64,000 nt of DNA from NCBI RefSeq assembly GCF_029531655.1, contig NZ_JANRMI010000001.1, positions 868,001 to 932,000 on the forward strand. Direction: 5' to 3'. Under the pieces are notes generated by a model. The model was not told the DNA's origin, did no database searches, and saw only the letters and a program-made list of their open reading frames with translations. Of the stretch, positions 54,101 through 63,969 are shown in pieces (the stretch's first letter is position 1; each line of letters begins with the position of its first letter). Both the position numbers and the translations under genes were made by a program. Source of the stretch: Bdellovibrio svalbardensis. Lineage in GTDB: Bacteria > Bdellovibrionota > Bdellovibrionia > Bdellovibrionales > Bdellovibrionaceae.

Positions 54101-55186
54101 ATGAAAAGGATTTTCTGGATTGCTCTCATTCAAATAGTTCTATTGCTTGGATTCACATTGGATGTGAATGCCAGGGAACGTCGCTCTTTCTATTCAGGCA
54201 TTCGCTGTCAAGCTATGGGCGGTGCCTGTATTGCCGTCGTGAATGATGAAACTGCTTTGTTGGTGAATCCTGCGGGGCTGGGAAAGCTGCGCGATATTTA
54301 CGGGACAATCTTTGACCCGGAAATCGAGTCCAATACCAATGCCAATGATATGTATGCGGACTCGGCCTATTCTAATCCCTTCAATCTATCAGACGTAAAA
54401 CCAGCTTTGGATGCAAATCGTGGTTCGTACTATCACGCGAAAGCCCAATTGTTTCCGTCTATTGTTGGCAGAAATTTTGGTATCGGTATCTATGGAAATT
54501 CTTTACTTGATGCGCAGATGAGCGCAGACGGAACTACTATTGACACTTACTATCGCAGCGATTTAGCTGCTGTCTTGGGTTTCAATTTCCGGTTCTTCGA
54601 TGGTCGAATCAAACTTGGAGTTAACACCAAGCTGATTGATCGGGTGGAAGTTGATAACACCGCTTTGAGCTCTTCAGGCTCTTTGGAGTATAAAGATATT
54701 GCTAACTCGGGCTTGGGTCTTTCGACAGATGTCGGATTGATTCTTTCCGCTCCTTGGACTTTTCTTCCTACAGTTTCCGCAGTCCTTAGAGACATCGGTG
54801 GCACTAGTTTCAATCAGGGATCAGGATTTCGCATGTCGACGACGGGGCGCCCGAACGTAGTGTCTCAGGATTTAGATGTCGCTGCGGCACTCTTCCCAAT
54901 TCATAGTAATTATGTTCGATCAACGTGGACCGTTGAGTACCGTGGCTTATTAACAACAGCGGATGAGCCTGATAAAGCTAAGCTTTTACATGCTGGTATC
55001 GAATTGAACCTCGGGGATGTGTTCTTTGTTCGGGCGGGTTATAATCAAAGGTATTGGACAGCGGGATTGGAACTCGCATCGGAACGCTTCCAGTGGCAGC
55101 TCGCTAGTTACGGTGAGGAAATCGGAACTGTCGATACGCCAAAAGAAGATCGCCGTTATTCATTGAAGTTTGCATACCGCTTTTAA
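54101..55186 (+). CDS. Outer-membrane barrel, UPF0164/FadL-like, paralogue 2
   Basis: 361 residues with a signal peptide (MKRIFWIALIQIVLLLGFTL, cleavage near VNA). The family motif is CQAMGGACIAVVNDETALLVNPAGLGKL. C-terminal RAGYNQRYWTAGLELASERFQWQLASYGEE parallels the other two paralogues. The ATG follows AGAGG, three bases away. It is first of an apparent five-gene unit with a lipoprotein, a third barrel protein and the helicase-nuclease pair, all with gaps of 10 bp or less or with overlaps. Confidence 0.8.
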   Translation: MKRIFWIALIQIVLLLGFTLDVNARERRSFYSGIRCQAMGGACIAVVNDETALLVNPAGLGKLRDIYGTIFDPEIESNTNANDMYADSAYSNPFNLSDVKPALDANRGSYYHAKAQLFPSIVGRNFGIGIYGNSLLDAQMSADGTTIDTYYRSDLAAVLGFNFRFFDGRIKLGVNTKLIDRVEVDNTALSSSGSLEYKDIANSGLGLSTDVGLILSAPWTFLPTVSAVLRDIGGTSFNQGSGFRMSTTGRPNVVSQDLDVAAALFPIHSNYVRSTWTVEYRGLLTTADEPDKAKLLHAGIELNLGDVFFVRAGYNQRYWTAGLELASERFQWQLASYGEEIGTVDTPKEDRRYSLKFAYRF

Positions 55187-55195
55187 GGATGAGGC

Positions 55196-56173
55196 ATGAG
55201 CAAGTTTAAAAACATTCTTATTCTAATTGCTTGTCTGGGACTAACCATGTCCTGTGCGAAGCCGAATGTTTTTGAGGACTATGCCTCTAAAGATTCTGAT
55301 GAAGCTCTATACGCTGATGCGCAAAAGAAGATCGATGCTTTGCAGTGGGATAACGCCATTGATATTTTAGAAAATCAATTGTCAGCGGGATTCAAAACTC
55401 GCAGAGATGTTCTGAATACTCGTGCCGGAGCCTATGCGGGTAAATGCGGAATTAAATTCTCCACTTTGGTGAATGGTCTTAAAAATGCTTCTGGTGGTTC
55501 GGCCAATATCTTTCCGTATATGATGAATCTTTTTTCCGGAGTCACTGTGACGCCATCAGCCTGTGAGAGTGCGATCACTATTATGCAGCAGATTGGCGCC
55601 GTGGGTGTACGCACGGCTGATGAAAACTTGTTTATTTCCATATTGGGCCTGGCTCGTATTTCTACAACATTGGCAGCGAAGTTGGATGCTGTCGATCATG
55701 ATGGAATTGTGGATGCAGGATCAAATGTTTGTGATGATTGGGTGGCCGGAGTTGCTCAACATCCATGGACAAATGCAGAAGATCCGTTGGATGACTATCT
55801 TCCTCCTCTCGCAGCCCCGGCTCATTATCTAACGACCGCAGATATCCAAAAGGTTGCGGCTGGTGTGGGATTAATTACTGAAAATTTAACGGCATTGGGT
55901 GATGTTCTTGGGGCTGGCAACAGCGTCGTGGGAGCGATCTCCAATATTACGACGGCTTGTACCTCCGTCGGGATAACTTGCACGATTACGGATCCCGCAT
56001 TGGTGGTGGATCCTAAAGTCATTTATGGATTTCGATTGATTTTAGATACAACGGCCCAGGGCTTTGGTTCATGCACCTTGGGAACAACTTTTTCAGCCCC
56101 AATGCATGCTCCTCCAGCAGTGCCAGCAGACTATGCCGGTGTCTGCTGTCCATTTCATAAGATTGTACCGTAG
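55196..56173 (+). CDS. Lipoprotein partner of barrel proteins
   Basis: 325 residues with a type II signal (MSKFKNILILIACLGLTMSC, lipobox TMSC). Residues ~40-70 resemble a TPR-like helix pair (LYADAQKKIDALQWDNAIDILE). The remainder is a mainly helical, Cys-containing region. It is sandwiched between two barrel genes with 9- and 6-bp gaps, so a complex is inferred. A small 254-residue lipoprotein near paralogue 1 may be its counterpart. Confidence 0.78.
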   Translation: MSKFKNILILIACLGLTMSCAKPNVFEDYASKDSDEALYADAQKKIDALQWDNAIDILENQLSAGFKTRRDVLNTRAGAYAGKCGIKFSTLVNGLKNASGGSANIFPYMMNLFSGVTVTPSACESAITIMQQIGAVGVRTADENLFISILGLARISTTLAAKLDAVDHDGIVDAGSNVCDDWVAGVAQHPWTNAEDPLDDYLPPLAAPAHYLTTADIQKVAAGVGLITENLTALGDVLGAGNSVVGAISNITTACTSVGITCTITDPALVVDPKVIYGFRLILDTTAQGFGSCTLGTTFSAPMHAPPAVPADYAGVCCPFHKIVP

Positions 56174-56179
56174 GATGTC

Positions 56180-57304
56180 GTGCTGATGATAAAGATCATA
56201 ACCTCCTTACTTTTAATGGTCTTCTCTCAGGCGGTCGCCGCGCAGCAGGTCTATGAGACGGCTCGTTCGCTTCGTTCTTTGGGAATGGGGGGGATGTATA
56301 TTCCGATCGTGAATGATGCAGATGCCTTATTTTATAATCCAGCAGCATTGGGCAGGCTGAAGGGAATGAATCTTCTTTTGGCAAACGTAGGAGTTGGAAT
56401 TAACAGTGATAGTATTTCGGAAATCGACACCTTAACAAGTTTTGATCCGAATGATCCATCCTCTTTTGACAGTCTCTTTGGTAAAAGAATTGCCGCGCAA
56501 GCGGTCGCTAAAGCTGCGGTGGCCCTTCCTTATTTCGGTTTGGGATACTTCACAAACTATGATGTTTCCTTGGAGCTTCATAATCCCGCTTACCCTCAGT
56601 TCAAAACCTTCTTCTTAAATGACTCAGGGTATGTCTTGGGGGGCGCGGTGCCGCTTGGGCCTGATAGTTATTTGGGTATGAACTTTAAACGCATCAATCG
56701 TTGGGGCGGAGAAGAAAAAGATCTCGGTCTCACGACCATTGCCAACGGGGCAAGCTTTTCGGACATTGGAAGTAACTTTGATAACAAAGGTGTTGGTTAC
56801 GGTCTTGATTTGGCCGCGATGACTACGCTTCCACTTCCTCTGGGGCCCACTTTTGCGTTGGTATGGCAAGATGTTGGAGGAACCGCATTTACCAAAACAA
56901 GTGGGACGGATGCGCCACCACATATAGAACAAAATTTGAGTGTCGGTGCGGGTTTGGGTTTTGATCTTCCGGGGATTGATTGGACAGCGGGAGCGGAATT
57001 GCGCCATTTGTTGGAGCCAGATATTCAAATTGGTAAGAAAATTCATTTAGGCACGGAGCTCTCTTTGCCTTTGATCGATCTCAGAGCGGGTATTAACCAA
57101 GGTTACTTCAGCTATGGTTTGGGTGTGAATATTCTCATTTTCCATATTGATGCTGTTAGTTACACCGAGGAGCTTGGCGTCTATCCAGGCCAAACGGCAG
57201 AGAATCGCTATGCGGTGAGCCTTAGCATTGATTTAAGCTTTGATGCTAACTTCCATTTCACGGATAATAACGGCAAGAAGAGAAAACTCAAACAACGCCG
57301 GTAG
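56180..57304 (+). CDS. Outer-membrane barrel, UPF0164/FadL-like, paralogue 3
   Basis: 374 residues with a signal peptide (ending AVAAQQV). Motif RSLGMGGMYIPIVNDADALFYNPAALGRL. C-terminal segment RAGINQGYFSYGLGVNILIFHIDAVSYTEELG parallels paralogue 1. The start may be the GTG at 56180 or the ATG at 56186; the short AGGA at 56172 lies between suitable distances for both. A basic tail (KKRKLKQRR) is odd for a barrel and the last strand is not aromatic-ended. Confidence 0.78.
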   Translation: MLMIKIITSLLLMVFSQAVAAQQVYETARSLRSLGMGGMYIPIVNDADALFYNPAALGRLKGMNLLLANVGVGINSDSISEIDTLTSFDPNDPSSFDSLFGKRIAAQAVAKAAVALPYFGLGYFTNYDVSLELHNPAYPQFKTFFLNDSGYVLGGAVPLGPDSYLGMNFKRINRWGGEEKDLGLTTIANGASFSDIGSNFDNKGVGYGLDLAAMTTLPLPLGPTFALVWQDVGGTAFTKTSGTDAPPHIEQNLSVGAGLGFDLPGIDWTAGAELRHLLEPDIQIGKKIHLGTELSLPLIDLRAGINQGYFSYGLGVNILIFHIDAVSYTEELGVYPGQTAENRYAVSLSIDLSFDANFHFTDNNGKKRKLKQRR

Positions 57305-57311
57305 TCCATAA

Positions 57312-60044
57312 ATGTTGCAAATAATTTCCATAGAAAATCGCTCGCAAGTAAACGAGCTGTTTGCCAATTATAATCCTCGTGAACAATCCTGGCTCGTGTC
57401 GGATCTACGCACTAAGTTTGAACTGCAACAGAAGATCCTGGCTCGCGATGGTCAATACATCGACGAATCAGTTTTGCGTGCCAGCGATCTGTGGAAGATG
57501 TTGCTTAAACGCCTGGAGCCGCGCCTTCGCTTGATCAGCGATCCTTTTGCGCGCTCATTGCTTCGTACGATCATGGATGAGAACGCCGATGTCCTCGGTG
57601 TGAACTCTTCCGCCGAAGACACAGTTTTCTCGTATATCGACCAAATGGCGGCGATCATTTTCCATCCTGAAGGTACTAAGCGTCTGGATGAGTGGTTTGA
57701 GAATCATCCCGAAGCCAAGAATCGCTGGCGTGAATGGTATCTGCGCGCCCGCTTTTGTGCGATTAAGCTGATTGAAGAACACAATGTGATTACTTCTGAT
57801 TGGATCACCGCTTATCTGCAAAACTTCAATGAACTTGAAAGAGTGTGGAACATTCCTTTGATTGTGGATTTGAGTGGGGAGATTTCCCGGGTCGAATCCG
57901 AGATTCTGCATGCGATTTCCCGTTCCATTGACGTGATTGTGCTTGAGCCTTCTCCGGAATGGCGTGCGGACTTTCATTTCCTGCTTCGACCATACGATGA
58001 ACTGCGCGCACAAAGCACCAAATCGATAAAGCTTCAACCCATCGCCAAAAAAGAAAAGACCAAAGAGATTTTGCGTTTTTCAGGAATGCTCGCTGAAATT
58101 AAAAACAGCGTGGGCCAGGTGCGCGAATGGTTGAATGCGGGAATTCCTGCGACATCTATTGCGATCATTGCGCCTGATATTGAAACTTACTGGCCGGTTC
58201 TTCAGGCCTTTCTAGCCGAAGAAGGTATTCCCTATCAAAAAGATATTACTCACAAGGCGCAAAGCTTACCGTCGGTAACAAGATGGCTGGCGACTTTACG
58301 CTCAAAAAGTGGACGCCTGTCTTCTTCGGATCTGGAAATTGCCTTCTTTGATAAAGGTGAATCGCAGGATCTTCGCTATGAAGAATTTAAGTCGCTGTTT
58401 AAAAGTCTCTATGTGAATGAAGACCTAGCTCGTAATGAGATCGTTTATAAGATCTTCTCGGGACAGTTGGATATTTCAGGATTAGTAAGCCGAGAAGAGT
58501 TTGTCGGGACCGCGCTGAAAGAATGGCACACCAGTGAGACTGAGATTGTGCAAGTGGTGCTTCGTGAGCTTTTGCAAAACGCCACAGCCAACACCAAATT
58601 GATTTGGAAAGAGTGGCTGAGCTATCTTGAGAGTATCGTCGCCGCGAAAGAGTACAGCCTTGAAAAAGGGGAGTCGTCGGGCATTCTGGTCACGAAGCTG
58701 ATGTCGGCGCACAGTGAAAAAGCCCTTTATAGAATTTTCGTGGGGCTGACTGATGAGTCTTTGAAATCTCGCAACAAAACTCAACTCTCCGGCCAAGACT
58801 ACTTTGAATTGGCTAAGGATATTGGGTTCTATTTGGATAATCCGGATCAAAGCGATCTGGAATTTGAATTGCGCTTGTTGGCGGAAGCGGATTCGGTTCA
58901 TGACATTTACTGCTTCGGAGCGACAGATCTTTCCGGCTCCTTGTGTTCTCCATCAACATTCTGGATGAGTCTCAGTGAGCATCATGAGGCCTTGGCTTTG
59001 CCAAAGGAAACTCGGTGGGATGAACTGCAGCACTCGGATTTAAATGCCGAGAATGAAAGACGCTCCTGGTTGAGTCTACGCCGTGATGATCTTGAGCAAA
59101 GGATTCGTCAGGATCTGGGCAAGGAAGAATTGCCGAATTTAACCTTAGCGGAATTGCCAAGAATTTCGGCGTCTGCCATTGAAAGCTTTTTGGAATGCCC
59201 TTTCATTTTTGCGGCGCAAAGATATTTCAAACTTAAAGATCTTCCGGATATTGATCTGGATGTGGATCATCGCACGCGCGGGCAGCTGGCCCATGCGTTG
59301 TTTGAGAAGCTCACAGTTGAACCAATGCGCTTTGATTGGAAGCTGGAAGAGCTCGATGCCATTCTTGAAACCATTCGTATTGAGCGTAAGCTGGTTTTTG
59401 CAGACGAAAGACTTTGGACGCCACTTAAAAAGAAGCATATTCTTTTGGGGCAGCGATTCTTAGAGGTTGAGAAGAACTGGCGCAATGAATTTAAGAAGAC
59501 CAAAACGATTGCTCGCGAAAAACGCTTTGAGTTTTATCTGGATCCTAAGACCGAAGAGATTGGCAAAGAGGCCCAACCAGGAACCTTCAGAATTTCCGGC
59601 CAGATTGACCGTATTGACAGTGATGACCAGCAACACCTTATTGTTTTGGACTATAAGAGTTCGGCGGGGGGAATCACGGCGCATTCTTCTTGGTTGAAGA
59701 ATCATGAGATACAGTTGCTGTTTTATATGTGGGTTCTGGAAAAGTCTTTGATGGAAGAAGTGCAGGGCGAGGTGATCGGCTTGTTCTATTATATCTTCCG
59801 CACTTTTGATCGTAAGGGCTTTAAGATTGAAGATCTGGCGGGATCATTGTATCCGGCTTCAAAGCGCAAAGACAAAAATGCCACCTTCGAGGCGAAGGAT
59901 CTTTACCTCACGGAATTTAGTAAAATCTTAATGGGAACTTTGGATCGTATTCAAAAAGGCGAGGCCACTCCGAAACCAGCAGACTTCCAAACCTGCCCAA
60001 CCTGCGAATGGAGACGACAATGTCGAGCCCCTCACCTCAATTAA
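57312..60044 (+). CDS. AddB-like nuclease subunit (PD-(D/E)XK, Fe-S cysteine set)
   Basis: 910 residues. The C-terminal PD-(D/E)XK nuclease has the catalytic DxK in HLIVLDYKSSAGG (~778). Four cysteines can hold an AddB/AdnA-type Fe-S cluster: one in FLECPFIFAAQRYF (~628) and three in CPTCEWRRQC (~896-905). Unlike canonical AddB, no Walker A motif is seen at the N-terminus, so helicase activity is probably lost. It is directly before, and overlaps, the AddA-like gene. It likely resects DNA ends in repair or degrades foreign DNA. Confidence 0.82.
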   Translation: MLQIISIENRSQVNELFANYNPREQSWLVSDLRTKFELQQKILARDGQYIDESVLRASDLWKMLLKRLEPRLRLISDPFARSLLRTIMDENADVLGVNSSAEDTVFSYIDQMAAIIFHPEGTKRLDEWFENHPEAKNRWREWYLRARFCAIKLIEEHNVITSDWITAYLQNFNELERVWNIPLIVDLSGEISRVESEILHAISRSIDVIVLEPSPEWRADFHFLLRPYDELRAQSTKSIKLQPIAKKEKTKEILRFSGMLAEIKNSVGQVREWLNAGIPATSIAIIAPDIETYWPVLQAFLAEEGIPYQKDITHKAQSLPSVTRWLATLRSKSGRLSSSDLEIAFFDKGESQDLRYEEFKSLFKSLYVNEDLARNEIVYKIFSGQLDISGLVSREEFVGTALKEWHTSETEIVQVVLRELLQNATANTKLIWKEWLSYLESIVAAKEYSLEKGESSGILVTKLMSAHSEKALYRIFVGLTDESLKSRNKTQLSGQDYFELAKDIGFYLDNPDQSDLEFELRLLAEADSVHDIYCFGATDLSGSLCSPSTFWMSLSEHHEALALPKETRWDELQHSDLNAENERRSWLSLRRDDLEQRIRQDLGKEELPNLTLAELPRISASAIESFLECPFIFAAQRYFKLKDLPDIDLDVDHRTRGQLAHALFEKLTVEPMRFDWKLEELDAILETIRIERKLVFADERLWTPLKKKHILLGQRFLEVEKNWRNEFKKTKTIAREKRFEFYLDPKTEEIGKEAQPGTFRISGQIDRIDSDDQQHLIVLDYKSSAGGITAHSSWLKNHEIQLLFYMWVLEKSLMEEVQGEVIGLFYYIFRTFDRKGFKIEDLAGSLYPASKRKDKNATFEAKDLYLTEFSKILMGTLDRIQKGEATPKPADFQTCPTCEWRRQCRAPHLN

Positions 60045-63000
60045 AAAACACCATTCTTCGAGCTGGAGCCGGTGCGGGTAAGACGACAACTCTGACCAAG
60101 ACCTTTTTGCAATTTGCGGATGATTTCAAAATCCGACATCAGAAGTTTCCGCGTATTGTGGTCACGACCTTTACTCGCAAAGCCACTCAAGAGTTGAAGG
60201 AGCGTCTTCTTAAGAAAGCCTTGGAAGAAAAGCGCGAGGATCTGTTTCAGTTTGTAAGCTCTCGCTCGCAAGTTCAGATCTCGACCATTCATGGTGTTTT
60301 AAGTTTGTTCTTGTCCCGCTATGGCTCATCCATTGGTTTGACGCCGGATTACTCGATTTTAAGTGAAATCGAAGTGCGCAGACACGCACGTAAGATCATG
60401 CGCAAGTATATCCTCGAGAATGCACAACTGCAGGAACTCTTGGAAGAGTATGATTTCCAAACTTTGGAAAGCGCGCTGCTGCAGTATTTCTCTGAAAAGA
60501 TTATTTTTCCGAAAGCCAGCTTTATCTCCAAATTGGAGCTGCAAAAGGAAACCAAGAAGCTGATTGATGCCATTGGTGGTTGTTTAAAGAATGTGTGTTT
60601 GGAGATTGAACACGAGGCTGAAAACGATAAATGGAAAGACTATGCCGCCTCCTTGCGAACCTTCAATTGGTCTGTAGAGAATGAAGACTTTGCGGGATTC
60701 TTTGAAAGACTGCAAAGTTTATGGGATTTCACAACCAAGCCTCAGTTTAGAAAAGCCACTCCTCCTTTTAGTCTAAGTCTGAATGAGGAGTTGGAGGAAT
60801 TGCGTGGTCGCGTGGACAAGCTTTTGGAAGAGCCACGCTATCGCCCTGAATTCTGGGCCAAGCATCAAAAGAACTGTGAGCTGTTCGAGGAGTTGGCCAA
60901 CAGCTTTTGCGACGACTTTTTAAAATTGAAATTAGAAAGTGGTTTCTTGTCGATGGCCGACTTGGAAACCTTGTCCTATAAGATCATCAAAGATTCTCCG
61001 GACTCTGCCGAGAAGTTCTCGTTAGAGTGGGATTTCTGGATGGTCGATGAATATCAGGATACCAGCCCCGTACAAGTGGAACTGCTTGGGAAACTTGTCG
61101 GCAACAGACCGGTCTTTGTGGTCGGCGACCCCCAACAAAGTATTTATCTTTTCCGTGGAGCCCGATCTGAAGTATTCCACGATAAAGTGAAAGAGATCGA
61201 AGCGGAAGACGGTGATGTCCAAGTGAAACTTGTGAACTATCGGTCGTCGCCGGAAGTGTTGGAGTTCTTTAATCACTATTTCACCAGAATCGGCCGGCAG
61301 TTTGCTTCGATGACTCCAGATCCGAATAAAGAGAAAAAAGGCCCCACAGATCCGGTTGTTCAGGTGGTGCGAACCGAAACCTCTGATGAAGATGATATTT
61401 CTGCAGAGACTTTGGCGGCAGTGGCTCGCATTCAAGAATTATTGAATGAGGGTGTGAGTCCTGAGCAGATCTGCGTTTTGAGCAGAACCCATCGAACTCT
61501 GGAAGACATTTCCAAAGTGGCTCAAGAATATGGTGTGCCTTTGCAGCTTCATAGCGGCAGCGGTTTTTATGAACGCCGTGAAGTTCTGGATGCTTTAGCC
61601 ATTTTGAAATTCTTGGTGAATCCTCATGACAATGCCAACTTTGTGGCGTTGTTGCGGTCACCATGGTTGCATATTTCAGATTCAGAGCTGTTAACCTACT
61701 GTCACAGCTTTAAGCATTCCTTCTGGAAAGAAGCTCTGAAAGCTCTAGATTCAAAACCTCAGAATCAGGGGCGGGCTCATCCGTTGCACTTGCTCAAACA
61801 GTTGCAGAATTGGAGTGAAGAGCGCGGTCTTTCCTGGACATTGAAGAAAGCTCTCGTTGAATTGGGACTTTTTGACTATTCGGCGCGCATTGATTCAACC
61901 GGACGAAGAGAAGCAAATCTTTGGAAGGTGGTTGCCTTATTGAGTGGCGAAGAGCGCCGTCCAGGATTTAACTTCCTGGATTTCTTAGACACCAGCTTGG
62001 ATACTTTGTCTACGGATGAGGGCGGTGAAGACTCGGATGCGACTCCGGTCATCGAGCCCAAACGTGTGAACTTCATGACCGTGCATGCCTCCAAAGGTTT
62101 GCAATTTGAGCATGTGATTTTGCCAGGTATGGGGAAAGATCCCCGAGCCAGCTTTGCGCCGATGATCAGCTTCCACGAAAAAACGGGGCAATGGACTTTG
62201 AAAGTCCGCGATGAAGGGTCACAGGCGATGGCGGGCAGTGTGCTGGCCGATCAAATTGTTGATGAACTTCGTCAGCGCGAGGCTGAAGAATTCAACCGGG
62301 TTCTTTATGTGGCTTTGACCCGCGCTAAAAGTGGTGTGACTTTGCTTTGGGATCATAAAGTCGGCAAAAAATCCTGGGCGGCTCAATGTCCACTCAATTT
62401 GGAGGAAGGTCTGCACGAAGAGCAGGATTTCTCATATGTGGTCCGTCGTGAGAATCCTCAGCCAAGAAAAATGGCCGAGGAAGATTTGCAAAGAAAAGAA
62501 CTGCGCAGCCCATGGCAGGCGTCGCAATCTGAAGAGCGGAAGAAATATATTTCCGTGACCGAGCTTGTGACTCCGGAAGGAGTGACGGGGGCGGAGTTCA
62601 CGGCACGTGTTTCACAGTTGGCTCCAGGCTTGGCGAGAGCACAGCAGGGAACCAATGCGCATAGACTTTTTGAAGCCCTGAAGTACACCTCTTATAGTGA
62701 TCTTACCAAGTTTGCGGATGAAGACTTGAAGAAACCGCTGGAATTTCTAGCGACGACCAAAGAATTGCCGATGCTTGAGATTATTGAAAAGGGTCACGTG
62801 GAGTGGGGCTTTGCATTGTCATATCAGAACTCTTTGATGCAGGGGCAAATAGACCTTTGGGGTATTGTCGATGACACGCTTTGGATGGTCGATTACAAAA
62901 CCGGCTCGCAGCGCTATTCAGACACCGCCTTCAAGCAGCTTGAGGCTTATACCTGGGCGGTTCACCGCATGAAGTATCTTGAGAACGTGAAGTCGGTGAA

Positions 63001-63115
63001 GCTGGCCGTGGTTTACCCAATGGATGAAGTGGTCAAGGTTCAGGAAATCAAAAGCCTGGCAGACCTCGATAAGCGACTGGAATCCCAAATTCAACACTAT
63101 CTAGCGAAGAAGTAG
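60020..63115 (+). CDS. AddA-like UvrD-family helicase-nuclease
   Basis: 1031 residues from the ATG at 60020, six bases after GGAG; an earlier ATG at 60008 lacks a Shine-Dalgarno. The helicase motifs are ILRAGAGAGKTTTLTKTF (I), WMVDEYQDTSPVQ (II), VVGDPQQSIYLFRGA (III), VKLVNYRSSPEVL (IV), VNFMTVHASKGLQFEHVILPG (V) and FNRVLYVALTRAKSG (VI). The C-terminus has a RecB-type nuclease with MVDYKTGSQRYSDTAFKQLEAYTW. It overlaps the AddB-like gene by 25 bp. It is a dsDNA end-processing motor (AddAB/RecBCD-like role). Confidence 0.93.
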   Translation: MSSPSPQLKNTILRAGAGAGKTTTLTKTFLQFADDFKIRHQKFPRIVVTTFTRKATQELKERLLKKALEEKREDLFQFVSSRSQVQISTIHGVLSLFLSRYGSSIGLTPDYSILSEIEVRRHARKIMRKYILENAQLQELLEEYDFQTLESALLQYFSEKIIFPKASFISKLELQKETKKLIDAIGGCLKNVCLEIEHEAENDKWKDYAASLRTFNWSVENEDFAGFFERLQSLWDFTTKPQFRKATPPFSLSLNEELEELRGRVDKLLEEPRYRPEFWAKHQKNCELFEELANSFCDDFLKLKLESGFLSMADLETLSYKIIKDSPDSAEKFSLEWDFWMVDEYQDTSPVQVELLGKLVGNRPVFVVGDPQQSIYLFRGARSEVFHDKVKEIEAEDGDVQVKLVNYRSSPEVLEFFNHYFTRIGRQFASMTPDPNKEKKGPTDPVVQVVRTETSDEDDISAETLAAVARIQELLNEGVSPEQICVLSRTHRTLEDISKVAQEYGVPLQLHSGSGFYERREVLDALAILKFLVNPHDNANFVALLRSPWLHISDSELLTYCHSFKHSFWKEALKALDSKPQNQGRAHPLHLLKQLQNWSEERGLSWTLKKALVELGLFDYSARIDSTGRREANLWKVVALLSGEERRPGFNFLDFLDTSLDTLSTDEGGEDSDATPVIEPKRVNFMTVHASKGLQFEHVILPGMGKDPRASFAPMISFHEKTGQWTLKVRDEGSQAMAGSVLADQIVDELRQREAEEFNRVLYVALTRAKSGVTLLWDHKVGKKSWAAQCPLNLEEGLHEEQDFSYVVRRENPQPRKMAEEDLQRKELRSPWQASQSEERKKYISVTELVTPEGVTGAEFTARVSQLAPGLARAQQGTNAHRLFEALKYTSYSDLTKFADEDLKKPLEFLATTKELPMLEIIEKGHVEWGFALSYQNSLMQGQIDLWGIVDDTLWMVDYKTGSQRYSDTAFKQLEAYTWAVHRMKYLENVKSVKLAVVYPMDEVVKVQEIKSLADLDKRLESQIQHYLAKK

Positions 63116-63186
63116 AAACTGATCCACCGGGTGAGAGAATCCGGCCCACACCCGCTATGGGTGTAGTGATCACGAGTCCAAAAACA

Positions 63187-63216
63187 AAACCCGCTGGTTG
63201 TGAAGTCAGCGGGTTT
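63187..63216 (-). terminator. Terminator, minus-strand zincin lipoprotein gene
   Basis: Stem AAACCCGCTG (63187-63196) / CAGCGGGTTT (63207-63216) with a 10-base loop. On the minus strand it is followed by TTTTGTTTTTGG. It probably also stops + strand readthrough from the helicase gene. A second hairpin (ACACCC-GCTAT-GGGTGT, near 63150-63166) precedes it. Confidence 0.8.
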
Positions 63217-63249
63217 GCTAAATGCATAGTTCGAGTGACTAAGGTTTTT

Positions 63250-63969
63250 CTACCAGACTAACTGACCTTGAATTTGAGTCATCGAACTGTTGCTTAAGCA
63301 CCAGCTGGCCATGTTGTTCGCGTAGGAGCCATAACTAACCCCAAACTTTGCGATGTAGGCTTGGTCTATAAACTGAGGCAACGAACTACCTTTGGCGAAA
63401 AAATTTGTTTGAAGACCTTCATTAGCTAGTTGCTGGTTGCGGCTATACGCCCTGGCCTCTGTGCAAAAAAGGGTTCCAAGAACATAAGATACAACTCGTT
63501 GGTCAAAATTATTAACACCCTGTGTTTTGTAGGTACTAACGAAGTTTTGTGATGCTGTACTTACATAAGGATATGATCGAAGATAGAAGTCGACCTCCAG
63601 ATCATCTTTTATATGTACAAGTTCGTGTGCGATTACATGCGCCTGCTCTTGGGACGCCAAGCCGTTGCTAACATAAATAGTGATGGCGCTGCCGCTGATC
63701 TTATAGCCGCCACCATTGTGACCATTAACAGATTGAATATCGCTACTGCTCATAGAGAGATAACTAATGGTGTAGCCTTGATTTCGTAAGGTGGTCAAAT
63801 CACCTAAAGACTGATTGCCTGTAGATGTTTTAGACAGCAGACCTTCTGCGCTGGAGCTATCGAGCACCATCAGGTCTCCGTTCGCCTTTTCAAATTGCGG
63901 AACGCAGCCAGTTGTTAATAGGCCTAAAAGCATCAAGGGCATAAAACTTTTTTTAAATAAATTTCCCAT
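63250..63969 (-). CDS. Zincin-like lipoprotein, unknown
   Basis: 239 residues from the ATG at 63969, chosen because MGNLFKKSFMPLMLLGLLTTGC is a normal type II signal (lipobox TTGC). An in-frame ATG 24 bp earlier adds MCIADTKF; neither has an obvious Shine-Dalgarno and upstream sequence is cut by the window end. A possible zinc site is AHVIAHELVHIKDD (HExxH). Several Cys follow (LFCTEAR, SWCLS). It may be an inactive or active protease-like lipoprotein; the right edge of the window is only 31 bp away. Confidence 0.68.
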   Translation of the reverse strand: MGNLFKKSFMPLMLLGLLTTGCVPQFEKANGDLMVLDSSSAEGLLSKTSTGNQSLGDLTTLRNQGYTISYLSMSSSDIQSVNGHNGGGYKISGSAITIYVSNGLASQEQAHVIAHELVHIKDDLEVDFYLRSYPYVSTASQNFVSTYKTQGVNNFDQRVVSYVLGTLFCTEARAYSRNQQLANEGLQTNFFAKGSSLPQFIDQAYIAKFGVSYGSYANNMASWCLSNSSMTQIQGQLVW

